This document shows, in pieces, positions 50,763-57,574 of a stretch of DNA of 60,728 bases. A model generated the notes under the pieces. That model did not search any database and was not told the origin of the DNA. It was given only the letters and a program-made list of their open reading frames with translations. Position 1 is the first letter of the stretch, and each line of letters opens with the position of its first letter. Made by a program: the position numbers and the translations under genes. Source of the DNA: Streptacidiphilus pinicola (GTDB taxonomy: Bacteria; Actinomycetota; Actinomycetes; Streptomycetales; Streptomycetaceae); contig NZ_QKYN01000032.1 in the NCBI RefSeq assembly GCF_003258295.1, positions 1 through 60,728 on the forward strand, written 5' to 3'.

Positions 50763-51965
50763 TCAGTTCGCGGCGCCCCAGGCGGGGCTCTCGGCGATGG
50801 CCGTCAGCTGCGCGATGCTCAGCACCGGCGCCGGACGCGTGCGGGTCCCGTCGGGGCCGACGCTGTTGAGGGCGACGACCGTGACGACGGAGTGTCCGCG
50901 GTAGACCGAGACCCAGAACTGCTCGGTGCCCGCGTGGCGACCGGCGACCCGCTTGACGCCGAGCCAGCCGCCGCCGGGCAGGGCCGCTGCGGTCGGGTAC
51001 TGCTTGTGGAACTGGGTCGACAAGAAGGCCGTCGAGCTCGAGGCCATGACCGTGTTGTAGACACTGCCGCGGCCGTGGGCGTCACTCAGCACCACCGTGT
51101 TGCCGGGCGCGGGGAACATGCTCCCCTGCGCTCCCATGATGGTGAAGCCGGACGGGATCAGCCGGTAGAAGATCGCGCCTATCCCGTCCGGCCCGAACGG
51201 CGTGTTCAGGTTGCTCGGCTGCGCGCCTGCCGCCGGGATGTCGTCGATCACCCTCGCCCACACCGGATTGGTGACGGCGGCCTGGAGCTGCGCGAGTGTC
51301 AGCGGCGGGTTGACGCGGGTCGCCAGCTGCTTGTCGTAGACGGAGTTGGACTCCTGCAGCACGACCCGGCCGCCGTCCCGACGCGCATAGGTGGCGGTCC
51401 AGATCCGCTCCCAGCCGCCCTGCGGATTCGCGAAGTCCTGCCGCGTCAGGCTGACGACGGCGCCGCCGGCCAGATGCACGACAGTGCAGTGCCGGTTGCT
51501 GCCCGTCGGCTCCGAGGTCTTGCAGGTGAACGGCTCCTGCCGGGGGTCGGGCCGGTTCCAGCGGGTGACGTCCACCCAGATGCCTGCCGGACCGTGGCCG
51601 TCGTCGTACCTGACCCAAGCGCCCGGCTCGAACAGGCCGTCGCCGTACGGGCTCGGCAGACCCTTGTCCTTGACGCCCCGTCCGGTCCCGTCGCTGACCT
51701 TGCCGCGTGCGGGCAGCACGTGAGTGAGCAGGGCGACCATCTGCCGGCCGGTGACCGTGCCCGCGCCGACACCGTGCGCCGACTCCGTCGCCCGGCCGCT
51801 CTGCGGGGCGCTCTGCCGTGTCTCGGCCATCGCGCTCGGCAGCACCGCCCCGCCCGTGGCGACGACCGCCGTCACGGCGGCAGCCGCCATGGCCCACCGC
51901 CGCCCGGACCGCCCGCGCACGCTCCGTCGCCCGCGCGGTTCTGTGCCGACTCGATCAGAGATCAC
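50763..51965 (-). CDS. Secreted paralogue of the anti-sigma outer domain
   Basis: This 400-residue exported protein has a basic Arg-rich N-terminus and a signal sequence (about 27-48, ending AMAETR); no membrane helix follows. The mature part is collinear with the outer domain of the sigma factor's membrane partner: GDGLFEPGAWVRYDDGHG, NTPFGPDGIGAIFYRLIPSGF, GNTVVLSD, VVTVVALNSVG, LTAIAESPAWG. It contains two Cys (FTCKTS; HCTVV) matching two in the partner. Probably duplicated from it or the reverse. A free outer domain could compete for, or capture, the same signal. The role is inferred. Confidence 0.75.
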   Translation of the reverse strand: MISDRVGTEPRGRRSVRGRSGRRWAMAAAAVTAVVATGGAVLPSAMAETRQSAPQSGRATESAHGVGAGTVTGRQMVALLTHVLPARGKVSDGTGRGVKDKGLPSPYGDGLFEPGAWVRYDDGHGPAGIWVDVTRWNRPDPRQEPFTCKTSEPTGSNRHCTVVHLAGGAVVSLTRQDFANPQGGWERIWTATYARRDGGRVVLQESNSVYDKQLATRVNPPLTLAQLQAAVTNPVWARVIDDIPAAGAQPSNLNTPFGPDGIGAIFYRLIPSGFTIMGAQGSMFPAPGNTVVLSDAHGRGSVYNTVMASSSTAFLSTQFHKQYPTAAALPGGGWLGVKRVAGRHAGTEQFWVSVYRGHSVVTVVALNSVGPDGTRTRPAPVLSIAQLTAIAESPAWGAAN

Positions 51966-52082
51966 GTTTCGTTCCTTCGCGTCTTCGTTCGTTCAGGCCG
52001 TGACCGCCGTTCAGGTGGTCACCGAACCCCTTCTCGGACAAGACACGAACGACATCGGAGAAACGTTGGGGGGGTGAATGGC

Positions 52083-52225
52083 TCAGTCCACCCACACACG
52101 GACGAGGCATCGGCCGGCGCCCGGATCCGTCGGATCGGTGAAAGCCGTTCGGCCGTGCAGCACGACGGTGTTGTCCAGCAGAGGAAGTCACCTGGGCGCA
52201 CGCGCTCAGGGGTGTTCCTCGCCAC
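52083..52225 (-). pseudogene. TauD/TfdA-type dioxygenase C-terminal fragment
   Basis: The end of an Fe(II)/2-oxoglutarate dioxygenase is readable in two frames: TPERVRPGDFL in one, then LLDNTVVLHGRTAFTD and CLVRVWVD to the stop in another, implying a one-base loss between L and L. It keeps the distal His of the metal triad (VLHGR) and the Arg that binds 2-oxoglutarate (VRVWVD). The N-terminal ~85% is absent. Inactive. Confidence 0.75.
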
Positions 52226-52463
52226 CTACGGGCAGCAGCCGATCGAGCTGGGGAAGTACGGCACCAGCGTCAACGGCGTGCTGTGGCCGCCGAAGCAGCT
52301 GATCCGGCTCACGCTGGGAACCGACGCCGACAACAGCCATGACGCCATCCGGGCCCTCAGCCGGCTCGGTCATGTCACCTACGAGCCGACGAAGCTCACG
52401 GCCGCGGGGCTGCCGATCGTACGCGCGCCCCCGGCGCTGACCGCACGGCAGCAGAGAGCATGA
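52212..52463 (+). CDS. Unassigned 83-residue frame
   Basis: A frame from GTG 52212 (VFLATYGQQPIELGKY) encodes 83 residues ending RAPPALTARQQRA. It has protein-like composition (IELGKYGTSVNGVLWPPKQLIRLTLG; ALSRLGHVTYEPT) but no family I recognise. It lacks a convincing ribosome-binding site and may be the C-terminus of a lost gene. It overlaps the opposite-strand dioxygenase fragment slightly. Confidence 0.3.
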   Translation: MFLATYGQQPIELGKYGTSVNGVLWPPKQLIRLTLGTDADNSHDAIRALSRLGHVTYEPTKLTAAGLPIVRAPPALTARQQRA

Positions 52464-52513
52464 AGCCCGCCCCCATGAGTGCTCGGGGGCGGGGCGGTTC
52501 GCGTCCGACGAGG

Positions 52514-53437
52514 TCAACTCAGCTGGGGCATCACCTGGTCCGCCACGAGCACCAGGTGCTCCAGGTCGTCGAGGTCCAGGATCTGCAGGTAGATCCTGGT
52601 GCTGCCGGTCTCGGCATATCGGCCGAGCTTGTCGACGACTTCGGCGGGGGTGCCGGCCAGACCGTTCTCCTTGAGCTCCGCCACATCCCGGCCGATGGCC
52701 GCGGCGCGGCGGCTGACCTCGGCGTCGTCGCGGCCCACGCAGGCGACCAGAGCGTTGCTGTAGATCAGGGAGTCCGGTGCGCGGCCGTGCGCCGCCGCGG
52801 CCTCGCGGACGCGCGTGATCTGGGCGGCGGTGTCGGCCACCGAGGCGAAGGGGAGGTTGAACTCGTCGGCGAAGCGCGCGGCGAGCCGGGGTGTGCGCTC
52901 CGCGCCCATGCCCCCGATCAGGACGGGGATCCGCTCCTGCGCGGGCTTCGGCAGCGCGGGGGAGTCCTTGAGTTGGTAGTAGCGGCCCTCGAAGTCGAAG
53001 GTCTTGCCCGGTTCGGTCCGCCACAGACCGGTGACGATCGCGAGCTGCTCCTCCAGTCTGCCGATCCTGGCGGCGGGGAAGGGGATGCCGTACGCCCGGT
53101 GCTCGGCCTCGTACCAGCCCGCGCCGAGGCCGAGTTCGATGCGGCCGCCGCTCATCTGGTCGACCTGGGCGACCTGGATGGCGAGGACTCCGGGCAGTCG
53201 GAACGTCGCGGCCGTCATGAGTGTCCCCAGACGGATCCGGGAGGTCTCCCGCGCCAGGCCGGCGAGCGTGATCCAGGCGTCGGTGGGCCCGGGCAGGCCG
53301 TCCACCTCGCCCATCCTCAGGTAGTGGTCCGAACGGAAGAACCCGTCGTAGCCCAGGTCTTCGGTGGCTTTGGCCACCCGGAGGAGCGTCTGGTAGTCGG
53401 CACCCTGCTGGGGCTCGGTAAAGATGCGCAGATCCAC
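52514..53437 (-). CDS. LLM-class F420-dependent oxidoreductase
   Basis: This ~307-residue (beta/alpha)8 flavin/F420 oxidoreductase of the luciferase-like family has RVAKATEDLGYDGFFRSDHYLR, ETSRIRLGTLMTAATFRLPGVLAIQVAQVDQMSGGRIELGLGAGWYEAEHRAYGIPF, IPVLIGGMGAERTPRLAARFADEFN and a C-terminal helix. It transfers hydride between F420 (or FMN) and an unknown substrate. GTG 53437 gives the usual VDLRIFTE start. Confidence 0.9.
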   Translation of the reverse strand: MDLRIFTEPQQGADYQTLLRVAKATEDLGYDGFFRSDHYLRMGEVDGLPGPTDAWITLAGLARETSRIRLGTLMTAATFRLPGVLAIQVAQVDQMSGGRIELGLGAGWYEAEHRAYGIPFPAARIGRLEEQLAIVTGLWRTEPGKTFDFEGRYYQLKDSPALPKPAQERIPVLIGGMGAERTPRLAARFADEFNLPFASVADTAAQITRVREAAAAHGRAPDSLIYSNALVACVGRDDAEVSRRAAAIGRDVAELKENGLAGTPAEVVDKLGRYAETGSTRIYLQILDLDDLEHLVLVADQVMPQLS

Positions 53438-53530
53438 GCGACCAGGGTAGGCCAGATCGCCGGGGCTGAACGCTGCAGCGCTGCCTCCTTGTTGAGTCCG
53501 AGCTGGTTCGCCCGTCGGCAAGGTCGCGTT

Positions 53531-54244
53531 TCAGAGCCAGCGGGGGAGTTCGGGGAGGGGCGCCGACGATTCCAGGTCCGTTCCCGGCGTGCGTCCGGAC
53601 AGCCAGGCGAGGATGTCCGCCGGATTGCCCCGGATCACGGGGGCGCCGGAGCCGTGGCTCCCGAGTGGGTGCCCGGCGGTGTCGCGCAGGTCGAGGTCCG
53701 GTGCGCCGTCGGCTTCGGCGTAGTAGCCGAGAACATCGTCCAGGATGATCCGCAAGGCCGGCTCGGGGATGTCGCCGAACCCGTAGCCGAGGTCCAGGTC
53801 CACGTGGTGCAGCTCCAGTTCACGAAGCCGGATCACCAGAATGCGGCGTGGGGTGCACAGTTCACCGGTGAAGGGCCTGATGGACGTCTCCCATGCCTGC
53901 GGCGGAAGCTCCTCCATCGCCTGCCGCAGGTGCGCGGCGGTCTCCTCGATGTCCGCCACCAGGGCTGACGCGGACCGCTGCGCGCCGGCTTCGATCTCGG
54001 TGTCGCGGGCCTCCCGGCTCGCGTACTGCGGTGTGCGCACCCCCGTTCGGGCCCATTCCAGCAGCCGCTCCAGTGCCGGGGCCTGGCGGGCAAGGTGGTT
54101 GAGGACGTGGCCGCGGCTCCAGCCGGGCAGGAGGGACGGCGCGGAGACGTCGCCGTCGGTCAGCCCGGCCAGTCCGGAGCGGAGTCGGCCTGTCGCGGCG
54201 GCGATCAAGGCGAAGGACTCCGGCGTCGCGTCCAGCTCCTTCAT
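53531..54244 (-). CDS. Mycothiol-dependent maleylpyruvate isomerase-family protein
   Basis: This 237-residue DinB/MDMPI-fold protein begins RLRSGLAGLTDGDVSAPSLLPGWSRGHVLNHLARQA, with the metal-binding His in GHVLNHL, then RLRELELHHVDLDLGYG, and a C-terminal domain (GNPADILAWLSGRTP). Family members isomerise maleylpyruvate to fumarylpyruvate with mycothiol in gentisate degradation or act on other thiol adducts; no such pathway genes lie nearby, so the substrate is unknown. It supports an actinobacterial host. Confidence 0.88.
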   Translation of the reverse strand: MKELDATPESFALIAAATGRLRSGLAGLTDGDVSAPSLLPGWSRGHVLNHLARQAPALERLLEWARTGVRTPQYASREARDTEIEAGAQRSASALVADIEETAAHLRQAMEELPPQAWETSIRPFTGELCTPRRILVIRLRELELHHVDLDLGYGFGDIPEPALRIILDDVLGYYAEADGAPDLDLRDTAGHPLGSHGSGAPVIRGNPADILAWLSGRTPGTDLESSAPLPELPRWL

Positions 54245-54374
54245 GGCAGCACCCCCGTTGCTCTTCCGTGGTACGGAAGTTGGATTCCGACTGCTGACAA
54301 TCTGCCATGGTGTGCTGATCGGTGTCCATGGCGAGCGGAGCGCGCTGAGGCAGAGTCGGGGGTTAACAACGGCG

Positions 54375-54989
54375 CTATGACGAGCGAGTCGTCATCTTGC
54401 GGGCCAGCAGCATGATCGCCTCCCGGTCCGAGGCGGGCTGGGGTGAGTTGGGCGGGGCGAACAGCAGACGGGTCAGCTGCGGCAGCATGATCCAGGACGT
54501 CACCAGCGCGATCACCGCGAACATGAGCCGCCCGGGGTCCAGTTCGTCGGTCAGTGCCTCGGCGCGCTGTGCCGCGGCGATGGCCCCGACCTTCTCGGCG
54601 TAGTGGGCGAGCCGCTCGGACTCGGCGGCCAGCGGTTCGCCCGAACCGAATCCTGGGCCGGCGCCGCGCTGCAGGCCTTCCCAGGCCAGCAGCCTCGTGA
54701 AGTGCGGGTTGGCCACGTGGTAGTCGTAGCAGCGCCCGGCGTAGTCGGCGAGGTCCTCCGCGTGTTGCGGTGTGAGCGGGACGGACGCGGCGAGCTTGCC
54801 CATCTCGGCCGTCAGGACGGCGGCGAAGAGCTGCTCCTTGTTGCCGAAGTACTGGTAGATCCGCTCCTTGTTCACTCCCGCCCGTGTGGCGATCCTGGCA
54901 ATTCGGGCGCCCTCGGGGCCGTGCTCGGCGAACTCCTCGACGGCGGCGGTGAGGAGGAGCTGCTGTGTGCGTGCGGTGTCCCAGGCCAT
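54375..54989 (-). CDS. TetR-family transcriptional regulator
   Basis: This 204-residue repressor has an N-terminal HTH (AAVEEFAEHGPEGARIARIATRAGVNKERIYQYFGNKEQLFAAVL) and a helical ligand domain (DYAGRCYDYHVANPHFTRLLAWEGLQRG). ATG 54989 is the usual MAWDTART start. It faces a small membrane-protein gene across two 24-bp palindromes (55006-55029 and 55048-55071) that are its probable operators. Confidence 0.94.
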   Translation of the reverse strand: MAWDTARTQQLLLTAAVEEFAEHGPEGARIARIATRAGVNKERIYQYFGNKEQLFAAVLTAEMGKLAASVPLTPQHAEDLADYAGRCYDYHVANPHFTRLLAWEGLQRGAGPGFGSGEPLAAESERLAHYAEKVGAIAAAQRAEALTDELDPGRLMFAVIALVTSWIMLPQLTRLLFAPPNSPQPASDREAIMLLARKMTTRSS

Positions 54990-55005
54990 GGCCTCAGAAT
55001 ACCGG

Positions 55006-55029
55006 GAGTCCAACCGTATGGTTGGACTC
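55006..55029. promoter_or_regulatory. TetR operator 1
   Basis: GAGTCCAACC-GTAT-GGTTGGACTC is a perfect 10-4-10 inverted repeat, 17 bases from the regulator's start codon. Confidence 0.9.
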
Positions 55030-55047
55030 AGGGCCGGGGCTGTGCGA

Positions 55048-55071
55048 GACTCCAACCAGTTGGTTGGAGTC
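55048..55071. promoter_or_regulatory. TetR operator 2
   Basis: GACTCCAACC-AGTT-GGTTGGAGTC is a perfect 10-4-10 inverted repeat, centred 42 bp from operator 1 (four helical turns), 35 bases before the membrane gene. Confidence 0.9.
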
Positions 55072-55105
55072 GGTTGACCCCGACCCTCGTTCAAGGGGGG
55101 AACAC

Positions 55106-55384
55106 ATGATGCAGACCATGTCGACCGTCGTCGTCGCCGATGACGCCGGCCGCACGGCCCCGGTGACCCGCGGGCCCTCCGTCCACCGCCGGGCGCTGCT
55201 CACCTGGCTGGCCGTCTACCCCACCATCACCGGGGCCTTTCTCTTGTTCGGCCCGTTCACCGCCCACCTGCCCATGGCCGTGCGGACCCTGGTGATGACC
55301 GGGCTGGTCGTCCCCGTCGTCGTCTACGTGCTGATGCCGGCTCTCCTGCGCGCCGAGGCCCGCCTGATGCGACGTCGAGGCTGA
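55106..55384 (+). CDS. Small two-pass membrane protein
   Basis: This 92-residue protein has a cytoplasmic N-terminus, two membrane helices (about 33-50, LTWLAVYPTITGAFLLFGP, and 59-80, VRTLVMTGLVVPVVVYVLMPAL) and a basic C-terminus (RAEARLMRRRG). It is controlled with the divergent TetR regulator. ATG 55106 or 55109 both follow GGGGGG. Function is unknown, possibly linked to antibiotic tolerance as for similar TetR-linked proteins. Confidence 0.8.
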   Translation: MMQTMSTVVVADDAGRTAPVTRGPSVHRRALLTWLAVYPTITGAFLLFGPFTAHLPMAVRTLVMTGLVVPVVVYVLMPALLRAEARLMRRRG

Positions 55385-55421
55385 CGGCTGCGCCGGACCG
55401 ATCGCGGTCGTTGATCTGGAC

Positions 55422-55445
55422 GGGGGTGCCGTTGCCGGCGCCCCC
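55422..55445 (+). terminator. Terminator before urease operon
   Basis: GGGGGTGCCG / CGGCGCCCCC forms a 10-bp stem with one G-U pair and a 4-base loop. Confidence 0.75.
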
Positions 55446-55553
55446 GTTCCGCACGTCCGGGCACTTTTTGGCGAGGCGGCTGGATGAGCGGCTGACCTGT
55501 GGAGATCACCAGGCTGAGAAAGAACTGGTTAAGGAAAGCGCTCGTTGCTGCAA

Positions 55554-55563
55554 CAACATGTTG
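55554..55563. promoter_or_regulatory. Palindrome upstream of ureA
   Basis: CAACATGTTG is a perfect 10-bp palindrome, preceded by GTTG-CTG-CAAC (55544-55554); a possible operator. Confidence 0.4.
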
Positions 55564-55597
55564 ACGAGTGTGGGCGTCACCCCTACGGTCCTCTCGA

Positions 55598-55615
55598 ACG
55601 GAATTATGTTTCCGT
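55598..55615. promoter_or_regulatory. ACGGAA-N6-TTCCGT palindrome upstream of ureA
   Basis: A perfect 6-6-6 inverted repeat lies 71 bases before ureA, within or near the expected promoter. It does not match the nickel-regulator Nur consensus known to me. The regulator is unassigned. Confidence 0.45.
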
Positions 55616-55685
55616 ATCGTGGAACATTGTCAGGGTGGCCCGGCTCGACTGCGGGCAGCCCTGACGCCCGCAGAAGGAGCGCCCC

Positions 55686-55991
55686 ATGAATCTCGCGCCG
55701 CGTGAGATCGAAAAGCTCTACGTCTACGTCGTGGCCGATCTGGCCCGCCGACGCCGCGATCGCGGCGTGAAGCTCAACTACAGCGAGGCCGTCGCGCTGA
55801 TCAGCGAAGGCATCCTGGAAGGTGCCCGCGACGGGCGAACCGTCGCCGAGTGCATGGAACTCGGCAAGGGCATCGTCGCGGCCGACGACGTGATGCCCGG
55901 CGTGCGCGAGATGCTCCCGCTCCTGCAGATCGAGGCGGCCTTCGTGGACGGCACCAAACTGGTCTCGTGCCACGACCCGGTCGGAGCCTGA
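55686..55991 (+). CDS. ureA: Urease gamma subunit UreA
   Basis: This 101-residue subunit has the family sequence NLAPREIEKLYVYVVADLARRRRDRGVKLNYSEAVALIS and ends with VTLH-type residues, here TKLVSCHDPV. It is one of the three structural chains of urease, which hydrolyses urea to ammonia and carbamate in the cytoplasm. A GAAGGAG site precedes ATG. The CbiX-like gene follows after 3 bases, interrupting the usual ureA-ureB order. Confidence 0.97.
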   Translation: MNLAPREIEKLYVYVVADLARRRRDRGVKLNYSEAVALISEGILEGARDGRTVAECMELGKGIVAADDVMPGVREMLPLLQIEAAFVDGTKLVSCHDPVGA

Positions 55992-55994
55992 GGC

Positions 55995-57032
55995 ATGGGG
56001 CCAGCCGGTGTGCCGGCCACCCTTGTACTGGTCGGCGGGCACGAGAGCGTCGGCGCGCAGGAACTCCGGCCGCTGGTGGAGCGCGGAACCGCGTTCCGCG
56101 CCGTCACCGTCGGTCGAGAGCTGACCCGCGCGGTCATGGACGCGCTCACGGCCGTGCCGGAGCGGCCGGTCTGCGTGGTGCCGATGACGCTGGGCCGCGA
56201 CCCGCGTTTGGTCGCCGACGCGGCTCGCGCGCTGCGGTGGCTCACGCGGGAGCGGGGCGCCGACGTCCGAAGGGGCGACCACCGGGGCGCCGACGTCCGA
56301 GGCGGTGACGTCCGCGGCGGGAAGCGCATCGCCCTGACCGAACCGTTCGGCAGCGCCGGCCATCTGGTCGGCTGGCTCCGCGCCGCCACCGGCCGCGCCT
56401 GCGCAGACCTCGCCGCGGACCCCACCAACGCGGTCGCGACGGACCGCCCCAGCACCGGCGCCCCGGGGCCGGACGCCGGCGCCACCGCGGTGCTGCTCAC
56501 CGCCCCCGCCGCCGGCCCGTTCGAGGACGCCGAGCTCTTCCGGGTCGCGCGGCTGGTGCGGCAGTACGGCGCCCACCGCTGGGTGGAGGTGGCCTTCCAC
56601 GGCGGCGACCCCGACCTCGCCAACGGAGTGGATCGCTGCCGCCGACTGGGCGCGGCCCGGGTCCTGCTCGTCCCGGCCGGTTTCGCGCCCGCCGCACCGA
56701 CGCCGACATCGACGGCCGCAGTGGTGGACGGCGGACCCCTGCTCACCCCGTACGCCGTCGCCGGAGTCCTCACCGCCCGCACGCAGGAAGCCCTGCGACG
56801 GCTGCGCGAGGGCGACGACGGCATCGCCGACGGGCTCGACGCCGAGCACGGCCACGGCTACGCCCACACGCACGCCGCGACCGAACCGCACCGCCATCAC
56901 CACAGCCACGACCACGACCAGCACGGGCGACTCCACCCCCACCGTCACGAGCCGGGCGCCACCTCACCCACCGGGAACGCCCACGCCCACACCCACAGCG
57001 CGCGCCACGACGTCCTGCAAGCCCACCACTGA
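55995..57032 (+). CDS. CbiX-like chelatase with His-rich tail
   Basis: This 345-residue protein has a two-lobed CbiX/SirB-like (chelatase) domain. The first lobe begins LVLVGGHESVGA, the second has VLLTAPAAGPFEDAELFRVARLVRQYGAHRWVEVAFHGGDPDLANGVDRCRRLGAARVLLVPAGFAP. The last 61 residues contain 20 His, in HGHGYAHTH, HRHHHSHDHDQH and AHAHTHSARH-type runs. CbiX enzymes insert cobalt into sirohydrochlorin and some are nickel chelatases; there is no cobalamin gene here. Between ureA and ureB, and with no ureE downstream, a nickel-delivery or storage role for urease is the best inference. A 30-bp tandem repeat enlarges one loop of lobe one. ATG 55995 is 3 bases after the ureA stop. Confidence 0.72.
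   Translation: MGPAGVPATLVLVGGHESVGAQELRPLVERGTAFRAVTVGRELTRAVMDALTAVPERPVCVVPMTLGRDPRLVADAARALRWLTRERGADVRRGDHRGADVRGGDVRGGKRIALTEPFGSAGHLVGWLRAATGRACADLAADPTNAVATDRPSTGAPGPDAGATAVLLTAPAAGPFEDAELFRVARLVRQYGAHRWVEVAFHGGDPDLANGVDRCRRLGAARVLLVPAGFAPAAPTPTSTAAVVDGGPLLTPYAVAGVLTARTQEALRRLREGDDGIADGLDAEHGHGYAHTHAATEPHRHHHSHDHDQHGRLHPHRHEPGATSPTGNAHAHTHSARHDVLQAHH
56253..56312 (+). repeat. 30-bp tandem repeat in the CbiX-like gene
   Basis: Two copies of a 30-bp unit (56253-56282 and 56283-56312), sharing an identical first 18 bp containing GGGGCGCCGACGTCCGA, encode the 10-residue repeats RGADVRRGDH and RGADVRGGDV within the first lobe. An in-frame duplication. Confidence 0.75.
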
Positions 57033-57121
57033 CGTCCCCCCGTCCCCGCCGCTCGCACGTCACCAGCCCCACCGCCGAGACCCTCCGGGCTCGCGCTTGA
57101 CGACGCCGAAAGAGAGATGCC

Positions 57122-57574
57122 ATGTCAGCAGGCAGACCCGCCTACCTCTACGGAGAGGCGCCGGTCGAGATCAACGCCGGCCGGGCCACGGCACGCGTCC
57201 GGGTGAGCAACACCGGTGACCGGGCGATCCAGGTCGGTTCGCACTACCACTTCTTCGAGGCGAACCGGGCCCTGGACTTCGAGCGCGCGCAGGCCTACGG
57301 GATGCACCTCGACCTGCCGGCCGGGACCGGCGTCCGGTTCGAGCCGGGCGACACCCGCGACGTGGATCTGGTCGCCTTCGCCGGGCACCGGCGACTGGTC
57401 GGGTTCAGCGGCCTGGTCGACGGCGGCCTGAACGCGGCCGACACGCGCGCCAAGGCGCTGCGCCGCGCCGCCGAACTCGGCTTCCTCGGCGCGCGCCCGG
57501 GGAGCGACGTCGTCGGAGAAGCCGTCGGCGCGACGCTGGCCTTCGACAAGGACGCGAAGGGCGGCGACGCCTGA
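57122..57574 (+). CDS. ureB: Urease beta subunit UreB
   Basis: This 150-residue subunit includes [41 protein letters not shown] and [20 protein letters not shown], then [15 protein letters not shown]. It is about 40 residues longer than many bacterial UreB, with an Ala/Asp-rich C-terminal extension. The gap of 89 bases after the CbiX-like gene may hold a second ribosome-entry point; AGAGAG precedes ATG 57122. The stop overlaps the ureC start by one base. Confidence 0.96.
   Translation: MSAGRPAYLYGEAPVEINAGRATARVRVSNTGDRAIQVGSHYHFFEANRALDFERAQAYGMHLDLPAGTGVRFEPGDTRDVDLVAFAGHRRLVGFSGLVDGGLNAADTRAKALRRAAELGFLGARPGSDVVGEAVGATLAFDKDAKGGDA

Larger units (their letters stand above)
51966..52513. 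other. 548-bp decayed region
   Basis: Between the secreted protein gene and the oxidoreductase gene lie a broken dioxygenase end and an unassigned short frame. No intact gene with confident identity is present. Confidence 0.5.
55385..55685. other. Region before ureA with terminator and palindromes
   Basis: This 301-bp gap holds the terminator of the two-pass membrane gene (55422-55445) and, in its right half, two short palindromes (55554-55563 and 55598-55615) in less GC-rich DNA. The urease promoter is probably here. Confidence 0.5.
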
